DNA from: a virus
IMG/VR virus record: IMGVR_UViG_3300028388_003059
Span: 1-22,168 of that record
Direction: 5' to 3' (one strand)
Length of the DNA: 22,168 nucleotides
The notes beneath the pieces were generated by a model, which was given only the letters and a program-made list of their open reading frames with translations, made no database searches and had not been told where the DNA came from. Position 1 is the first letter of the stretch, and every line of letters begins with the position of its first letter. The translations under genes were made by a program, and so were the position numbers. Shown here piece after piece: positions 20,195 to 22,168 of the stretch.

Positions 20195-22108
20195 TTACTC
20201 CTCGCCCTCGTCCTCGAGGGGCTGGTCGGGGTCGTTGTCGGTGGTATCGCCGGCAGCCGCGGCCGCGGCCTCGGCCTCTTTGCCGCTGGCCAGGGTGACG
20301 GGCCGGCGGGTGCCGCCGTCTTTATCCCAGGCCTCGGCGACGGGCGCAGATACGGCGGGCAGCCCGAGGCGATCGCGAAAGTGATTCTCGTCGTCGACCT
20401 GGGGGGTGAGCGTGCCGGACCGGACGCCGATGCCGTAGGTATCCATTTTTGAGCGAATGAGGTTGACGTCCTCGAGCTCGTTGTCCTGGTCCGGCACGCC
20501 GCCTTGGGCGCCGCCCTGGGCGGCCGCCTCGGCCGCCGTCTCGTCAATGCCGGCAGCTCTGAGGATCTGTCGCTCTTTGATGAGCTGCGGCAGCTTATCT
20601 TCCCAGGGCGTCCCGGTGAGCTTGCGGCTCTCCTCGTCGAGCGTGGTGATCTGCAGCTCGACGCGCTTGGCCGCGGCGTTGATCTCTTTGAGCGGGTCGA
20701 TCTGGTTTTGAGCATCACCGAGCCAGGTGGTGCCGCACCAGGCGGCCCTGATCAGGGGATCGGCAAAAAAGCCGGGGGCGGAAAGCCGGCCGGCGGCGAC
20801 CGCCTCGGCGAGCACCGCCTCATAGACGGGCTGGCAGAGCTGCACCACGAGCCAGTGCCGGCGGCGCATGAAATAATCCCAGGCCTCTTCGAGGGCAGCG
20901 CGCGCTGCCGAATAACTGCTGGTAAAATGCTTGACCAGGATCTCGAAAGGCAGCTCGAGCGCCATGCCGATCTGGCGGGTGATGGCGATAAAAAACGGAT
21001 CAAAGGCGGTGTTAGGGCGATTCGGGTTGACCGTCTCGACCTTTTCGCCAGGTAAAAGGCCGACGACCGAGCCGTAACCGAGCTCGACGCCGGTGGTGTC
21101 GGCCTGCTGGGCCGGATCGCCTTCGGGATTATCGGCGGTCGGGGCCGGGCCGAAAGAGGCCTGGCCGTTTTCGTTGGTGACAAAGACGGTGAGCATCCCG
21201 GTCACGACCGCGGCCATCACCTCGGCGTCGGTGTAGCGGCCGAGCTGCTTAATGGTCTCGACCACCGGGGCCAGATAGGGCACGCCGCGGCTCTGATTCG
21301 GCCGCTGTTTATCGTAGAGATGCAGCACCAGGGGCGCGCCCGAGCTCGAAAAGGCTTTGAGCTCGGTCCAGCTAAACTTGTCGCGGCTCACGAGCCGGCT
21401 GCCGGGGTGCTGGTTGAGCACCTGATAGACGACCGGGGCACCGGTCTTTGCGTCGCGCTTGACGCCACCGGCGAGGGTGTCGCTGTCGGGCACGTTGTTT
21501 TTGTTGCAGATCCGCGCCGCCTCGATGAGCTGCAGCTTGAGCTTGTACGGGCTGCCGGCCCGCTTAAAGCGCGGCATATTGACGAGCACGTCGCCGCCGT
21601 CGAGCACCGATAAAAAGGCGAGACCCTGCAGCAGGGAAAAGGGCAGGGTACGCTCGACGTCGATCTCGCGGGTCTCGGTGGCGAGCTTGAACTCGCGCTC
21701 GGCTTGACGTTCCCAGGCGTCGGCCGCCTCGTCGGTGAGCTTGAGCACGTCGCGGTCGAGCTGGCTTTTGACTTTGAGCCCGCTGCCTACCACCTTGGTG
21801 ATGTTGGTGCGGATCGCGCCGCCGGCGATCGGGTTGTTTCTGAAAAGATGCTGGCTCTCGGCTCTCAGGGTTGAGAGATCGGGCAGGGTCGCCGCGTCGG
21901 CACTCATCTCGGGCTTGCTGCCGAGCTGGTTGGCGCGGCGCGTGCGATCGGCGCCGGTGTAGCCACCGGTCAGGGCCATGCGCAGCCGGGCCTGATAACG
22001 AGCGGCGCCGGCGGTCGGAGAAAAATAATTGATCACCTGGTCGGTCAAGGTGACGGGCACCTCGATCTCGCGACCGGCGATCGTGACTTTTTTATTAAGT
22101 CGACTCAT
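20195..22108 (-). CDS. Portal protein, lambda gpB-like
   Basis: The 637-aa protein contains the recognisable blocks of the lambda-type portal family: RARNNPIAGGAI-like LFRNNPIAGGAIRTNITKVV, GLKVKSQLD, the EREFKLATE/LQGLAFLSVLDGGDVLVN block, LIEAARICN and the HFTSSYSAARAALEEAWDYF segment in the C-terminal half. It forms the dodecameric ring through which DNA enters and leaves the head. The C-terminus (about 600-637) is a low-complexity Ala/Glu/Asp tail. The start at 22108 has a GAGGTGAT ribosome-binding site and overlaps the previous gene stop by ATGA. Its stop is 7 bases before the protease start. Confidence 0.94.
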   Translation of the reverse strand: MSRLNKKVTIAGREIEVPVTLTDQVINYFSPTAGAARYQARLRMALTGGYTGADRTRRANQLGSKPEMSADAATLPDLSTLRAESQHLFRNNPIAGGAIRTNITKVVGSGLKVKSQLDRDVLKLTDEAADAWERQAEREFKLATETREIDVERTLPFSLLQGLAFLSVLDGGDVLVNMPRFKRAGSPYKLKLQLIEAARICNKNNVPDSDTLAGGVKRDAKTGAPVVYQVLNQHPGSRLVSRDKFSWTELKAFSSSGAPLVLHLYDKQRPNQSRGVPYLAPVVETIKQLGRYTDAEVMAAVVTGMLTVFVTNENGQASFGPAPTADNPEGDPAQQADTTGVELGYGSVVGLLPGEKVETVNPNRPNTAFDPFFIAITRQIGMALELPFEILVKHFTSSYSAARAALEEAWDYFMRRRHWLVVQLCQPVYEAVLAEAVAAGRLSAPGFFADPLIRAAWCGTTWLGDAQNQIDPLKEINAAAKRVELQITTLDEESRKLTGTPWEDKLPQLIKERQILRAAGIDETAAEAAAQGGAQGGVPDQDNELEDVNLIRSKMDTYGIGVRSGTLTPQVDDENHFRDRLGLPAVSAPVAEAWDKDGGTRRPVTLASGKEAEAAAAAAGDTTDNDPDQPLEDEGEE

Positions 22109-22168
22109 TTGGGGATCACCTCGGCGACTGAAATACGGCCCGAGCGCTCGAGGCTCGCGACGCGGGCG
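22105..22168 (-). CDS. 3' end of an upstream gene (partial)
   Basis: In the frame that ends with the TGA overlapping the portal ATG, the window contains 20 codons reading ARVASLERSGRISVAEVIPK. The ATGA junction and clean coding composition indicate a real gene. In lambda-type head modules a small gpW-like head-completion gene sits between terminase and portal; that fits by position but 20 residues cannot confirm it. Confidence 0.6.
   Translation of the reverse strand, partial: ARVASLERSGRISVAEVIPK

Noticed and set aside
18856-20718. 620-aa version of the protease starting inside the portal gene
   Set aside because: The first 177 residues are Arg/Ser/Pro-rich shadow of the portal gene; ATG 20187 has a GAGGAG site and a clean protease start.
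1-22168. CRISPR array, tRNA, rRNA, insertion sequence, integrase or toxin-antitoxin pair
   Set aside because: No regularly spaced direct repeats, cloverleaf-like sequences, transposase or recombinase motifs, or recognisable toxin genes were seen in the window.

Overview
The window is the late (structural and lysis) gene block of a tailed double-stranded DNA phage or prophage. Every supported gene lies on the minus strand, so transcription runs from right (22168) to left (1). Genes are packed head to tail with ATGA/TAATG/TGATG overlaps or gaps of a few bases, as in one long late operon. The DNA is GC-rich apart from a clearly lower-GC block at about 5.7-9.7 kb and an AT-rich left end. A lambda-type portal, S49 protease, P22-type coat protein and a holin/membrane-protein lysis region point to a Gram-negative (proteobacterial or desulfobacterial-like) host; the sequence does not fix the host further. 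There is a tube gene, a frameshifted tail chaperone and a tape measure but no sheath gene, so I infer a long non-contractile (siphovirus-type) tail.

Reading in the direction of transcription: the 3' tip of an unknown gene (22168-22105); portal; S49 prohead protease with an in-frame nested scaffold gene; P22-like major capsid protein; a hairpin terminator or attenuator; a 62-aa protein; head-tail joining and tail-completion proteins; tail tube; tail assembly chaperone with a programmed -1 frameshift (in-frame T TTT TTA plus downstream hairpin); and a tape measure protein split into two frames near 13967. Distal tail and adhesion proteins follow (12799 to 2999), including a Cys-rich fibre-like protein, a protein with DnaJ-like CxxCxGxG knuckles, and a 1342-aa modular protein with discoidin-like and LamG-like domains, ten roughly 14-residue repeats and a baseplate-hub-like C-terminus.

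The last part (2985 to 1006) is a cassette of small membrane, secreted or amphipathic proteins that looks like lysis or envelope functions: a membrane-anchored coiled coil, a secreted Cys-rich protein, two 2-TM proteins, a protein with a phospholipase A2-like CCxxHD motif and a DUF5658-like membrane protein. No recognisable endolysin is present. A calcineurin-like metallophosphoesterase (996-100) follows, then an AT-rich end where another reading frame may begin.

The observations most worth checking are the textbook -1 frameshift signal, the split tape measure, the nested scaffold, the Q-Y repeat array, the low-GC adhesion island, and the PLA2-like protein in a lysis cassette without a visible endolysin. 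I found no convincing evidence of a wholly new defence or mobile system.
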